The notes under the pieces: generated by a model | Databases searched by the model: none | Seen by the model: only the letters and a program-made list of their open reading frames with translations | What the model was told of the DNA's origin: nothing | Position numbers and translations under genes: made by a program | Shown here: piece by piece, positions 60,623-64,000 of the stretch | Layout: every line of letters starts with the position of its first letter | Numbering within the stretch: position 1 is the stretch's first letter | Source of the DNA: Inia geoffrensis | Lineage: Eukaryota; Chordata; Mammalia; Artiodactyla; Iniidae | Length of the DNA stretch: 64,000 nt | Direction of reading: 5' to 3' | Assembly (NCBI GenBank): GCA_036417435.1 | Contig: CM070903.1 | Coordinates: forward strand, 57,698,001 to 57,762,000

Positions 60623-61585
60623 ACTCATGGGCGTCTTTGGAGACACTGGCCATGGTGCTGAACTTGAATTCTGGAGGCGCTTTGGTGTTGCAAGCCTGAC
60701 CTCTTTAGTTTCTGGATAGTAAGAGTTCAAAGGAGGGATCCTGACAGGGCATCGGGTTTGGCAAAGACCACAGTGAAAAGATCACAGTGAGACATTTGAA
60801 AGGGTTCAGAGCTCCAGTTAAGTATCATGTAGAATGGAACTATCTCAATATTTTAACAACTGTTCTGGCTGTACTGCTGTGTATTGATGACCCTGGCAAT
60901 ACTTTATTGGTTTGTTTTGAAAAGTTTGTGATTGTATATGTCTGCTCAGTAACTTTAATTAGTTTTAACACATTACTCTGAAAATAAGGAAATGCCATAA
61001 AATGTAATGTCTGGGCTTGAATTAGATCAAGCCTCTGGAAAGTTGGAGGTATTAATAGTGGGGACTGAATTGTAGAATCTCAGAATAAAAATCAGAAAGG
61101 GTCAAGAGTGATCCAAGATAAGCATGTAATCTTGAAAGATTATAGTTCAGTAGTTTGCACACTCTGCTATTTAAACTGTGTTAAATGGGCCAAGAAAAAG
61201 GGATGGAAAATGCTTAATTCCTTTGTGGAGGAGACTGAATTAAAAAACTGGCTAAATAAAACCTAAGAGAATAATAATTCACAATAATTGCTTTCACAAT
61301 AATCATGAGGGTTTTGAACCTCCTGGTGAATACTGTTTAAATAATGATTTCTGTGTAGTATATATATATAATATTATCTTTCCAGTCATGTTTGATAATT
61401 ACTGTTAGGTTTACATTGACACACAGAATTTACCTTCCATATGCATTTTGTAAGGATAACTTTATTCTGTATCTAGTAAAAATGGATATATGATTTTTAT
61501 CAGGCTGGTGAAATGTTAGTTTCTTCATTTTATGGCTCTAATGAATCCTCTTAAGAAGTTAGTAAAATATAACCAAAAATAGCAC
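60623..61585. other. Unrecognised stretch; possible relic, no gene
   Basis: The part 60625-60980 is richer in GC and keeps a 64-codon open frame (60787-60978) with a hydrophobic middle (TTVLAVLLC), but no known family is recognised and no poly(A) is seen. Confidence 0.35.
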
Positions 61586-61589
61586 CGAG

Positions 61590-63660
61590 AGGTTTTTTTT
61601 TCCTTTATTCTTGAATCATTTGAGAGTAAGTTTACTGACAAGGTATGACAGCATTTCAGAATACTCTAGAATATATTTTCTTGAAACAGGATTTCTCTTG
61701 TATAACCAGACCACAACCATCAGAATTAGGAAATTAACAATGATACATGCTATTATCTGATAAGCAGATCCCTCTCAAGTGTTGCCATTTGTCCCAGTAA
61801 TGTCCTTTTATCAAATAATCCAATCAATGTTCATGTGTTTCATTTATTTGTCATTCTTCTTTAGATTCCTCCGGTAATTTTGTAAATGTTTCTTAACTTG
61901 CATTTGTTTTATGTTTCCTCAGAATTAGATTCAGGGTGTGCACTTTTGCCAGCAATATCCCAGAAATGAAGCTTTGTTTTTATTGTATCTTATCAGGTAG
62001 TACACAATTTGTTAACCTTCATCACGTAAAGTAGGGTTTGTAAACATGTTTCTCCACTGTAAATCACTTTCTTTCCTATGTATTCAATATGTATTTTATT
62101 TGGAGGTGTTTGAAAACATGGAAATATCACGTTGCTCACCAGACATTTACCTACTAATTTTAACATCTATTGATGTTTCTTGGCTGAATTAATTATTTCA
62201 AATAACGTTTCCAAACGGTCATTTTCTAGATTCCTTCTATATTTAGACATTGATATTCTACTCTGAGTTTCTCTACTCTTAATTAATTACTTAATGTCAG
62301 TGTAGGCTCTTGGATTGCTATATTATTTAATGAGCTACAATTAGTTACTATTGTTATTTATTTAACTATATATTTTGCTTTAAAATCAACTTTTTAAAAA
62401 TATAATTTACCTACAATTAAATGAAACTATTTTAAGTATATTCTTCTGAGTTTTGACAAAGGTACTGATATATGTATGTGTAAACAGCAAGCCAATCAAG
62501 ATATAGAATATTTATTTCACCTTAAAATGTTTCCTCATGTTCCTTTGCAGTCAGTCTCTCCACCCACATCACATGGTTCCAGGCAACTTATTTTGTTTTT
62601 AGTCACTGAAGTGAAGTTTTGCCTATTATAGAATTTTGTAGAAATGGAACCCTGCTATATATGTACCCTTTTGTGTCTGCATTATTTTGCTGATTATAAT
62701 GTTTTGGGTATTTATCAAAGCAGTTTTACTGGTGTGAATTTTTCCAGTTACATAACAAAATTTGTTTATCCATTCATTGATTTACGGACATTTTGGTTTT
62801 ATTTAGTTTGGGAATAAAAATGCTATGGACATCAATATATAAGTCTTTCGTGGACTGGATATATGATTTTATTTCTCTTGGACAAATACTTATGTGTAGA
62901 ATTGCTGAGTATTATGATTAGTGTATATTTAACTCTATAATAAACCACCCAACTTTTTCAAAGTGGCCATACCATTTAATATTTCTTCCAGGAATATGTA
63001 AGAGTTCCAGATGTTTCACATCCTCCCCGATACTTGGTATTGTCGGGCTTCTTAATTTTTGCCACTTTAGTGGGTGTGTAATGGTATCTCATTATGTTTT
63101 TAATTTCCATTTCTCTGATGACTAAAGCATTTTTAATGTACTTATTGGCTATACATATATCTCCCTTTGTGTTACGTCCATTCAAGTATTTTGTTCATTT
63201 TTTAAAGATTTGTTTTTATTTATTTATTTATTCATTTTGGCTGTGCCGTGTCTTAGTTGCAGCACGCGGGTTCTTTGTTGCAGCATGCGGGATCATTTTT
63301 AGTTATGGTATGCGAACTCTTAGTTGCAGCATGTATGTGGGATCTAGTTCCTTGGCCAGGGATCGAAACCTGGCCCCCTGCATTGGGTGCATGGAGTCTT
63401 ACCCACTGGACCACCAGGGAAGTCCCTTTTGTTCATTTTTTATTGTGTTCTTCGTTTTCTTCTTATTGAGCTGTTAGAATTCTTTTTATTTGGGGTAAAG
63501 TTTCTTCATCATGTATATGCAATTTTTTTCTCCCATTTTGTGGCCTTTTAATTTTCTTTTAAGTGTTTTTGGAAAAGCAGAAGTTTCTGACTTTGATGAA
63601 GTCTAATTCAATTTTTTTTTCTTTTATGTTTGTTGATTTCTTTTGTCTTTACTGAAAAAT
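61590..63660 (-). repeat. Ancient L1M 3' half, SINE-interrupted
   Basis: ATTATCTGATAAGCAGATCC, TTTGTCCCAGTAATGTCCTT and TTAGATTCAGGGTGTGCAC belong to an L1M 3' UTR. From 62750, TTTATCCATTCATTGATTTA and AGTGGCCATACC are reversed late ORF2. It continues past the SINE to about 63660 (TTCTTCATCATGTATATGCA). Part of 62040-62340 is unclear. Confidence 0.75.
63205..63426 (-). mobile_element. CHR-type (older) SINE nested in L1M
   Basis: A tail region of TTTATTTATTT, TTTTGGCTGTGCC, ends CCACCAGGGAAGTCCC. Identical 16-bp TSDs TTTTGTTCATTTTTTA at 63189-63204 and 63427-63442. Confidence 0.93.
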
Positions 63661-64000
63661 CTTTGAATAATCAACAATGTCAATGAGATTCCCATGCAAA
63701 ATTCTGGAGCATGTCCTCTGGTGTTCTCTCCTGCGAAGAGCTCTGCCCTGTAAATTCCAGCAGCTTCTGCCTTCCTGAACTCCAATCTCTATCTTTTCAA
63801 GAGTTTTTGTTCTTTTTTTAAAAAAAAAAAAATTCTTAAAACACTTGAGCATTAGTTACTGCCAAGGTGCCTTCACTACTTCTGAACACTCTTGTGTGTT
63901 CACTGTGAAACTTTCATGTTCTCCTTAGATTCCAGTCCAGAAAATGTCCTCAGTCCAGAAAGTGTCTCCACACAGAAAGTCTGGGAGAGTTTTGGGCTCA
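63661..64000. other. Unrecognised window end
   Basis: Contains two close copies of CAGTCCAGAAARTGTC (63935-63970). No gene seen. Confidence 0.35.

Noticed and set aside
1..64000. CRISPR array, phage, operon or other prokaryote-like system
   Set aside because: No spaced identical repeats, no dense coding. The window is wholly mammalian repeat-rich DNA.

Overview
The window is a stretch of mammalian nuclear DNA with no protein-coding gene, tRNA, rRNA or CRISPR array that I can support. It is a graveyard of retrotransposons. The best guide to the host is the young SINE. At least six copies of a tRNA-derived CHR-2-type element share a right end reading (on the minus strand) CCACCAGGGAAGCCC and an internal pol III B-box-like stretch, and three copies of the related older CHR-1-type are present. 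No ruminant-type BovB/Bov-A2 was recognised. From established knowledge of these families this points to a cetacean or a close relative (whale/hippo lineage), most likely a toothed or baleen whale. The closing call on species is inference.

Layout. 1-6906: an old, almost full-length L1 on the + strand; its 5' UTR (cut by the window edge) is a degenerate array of ~70-bp monomers. 6907-16620: mostly non-repetitive DNA with one CHR-2 SINE, L2 and MIR relics, a young L1 3' stub with perfect target-site duplications (TSDs), an old L1 piece, and a striking perfect 22-bp hairpin at 15878-15931. 16621-23945 and 27412-34548: two nearly full-length, related, younger L1s in the same (minus) orientation, 3.5 kb apart. 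Each keeps 5' UTR, ORF1, a short spacer, ORF2 and 3' UTR, but all ORFs are broken. A CHR-2 SINE sits in ORF2 of the first. 35440-47770: an ancient L1M interrupted by a nested older repeat pair, MIRs, a MaLR LTR, microsatellites, and two young SINEs 1.3 kb apart. 47782-48726: a + strand L1 3' end carrying a nested CHR-2. 49-51 kb: a CHR-1 SINE and old L1 pieces. 51604-58327: an old minus-strand L1 that has lost its endonuclease region by internal deletion and hosts a younger L1 3' end, a small L1 fragment in that element's poly(A) tail, and a CHR-1 SINE. 59.4-64 kb: further L1M 3' ends, a MER5-like relic and a CHR-1-type SINE inside an ancient L1M.

How it works together. Nothing here forms a working pathway. 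The only machinery encoded is L1: ORF1p (RNA-binding coiled-coil/RRM chaperone) and ORF2p (endonuclease plus reverse transcriptase), which in trans also mobilise the SINEs. Every copy here is disabled. The interest lies in nested insertion order, tail-targeted insertion, internal deletions, monomeric promoters, hairpin structure and the risk of recombination between the two direct 7-kb L1 repeats. Element boundaries were read by eye and most are good to about 5-30 bp.
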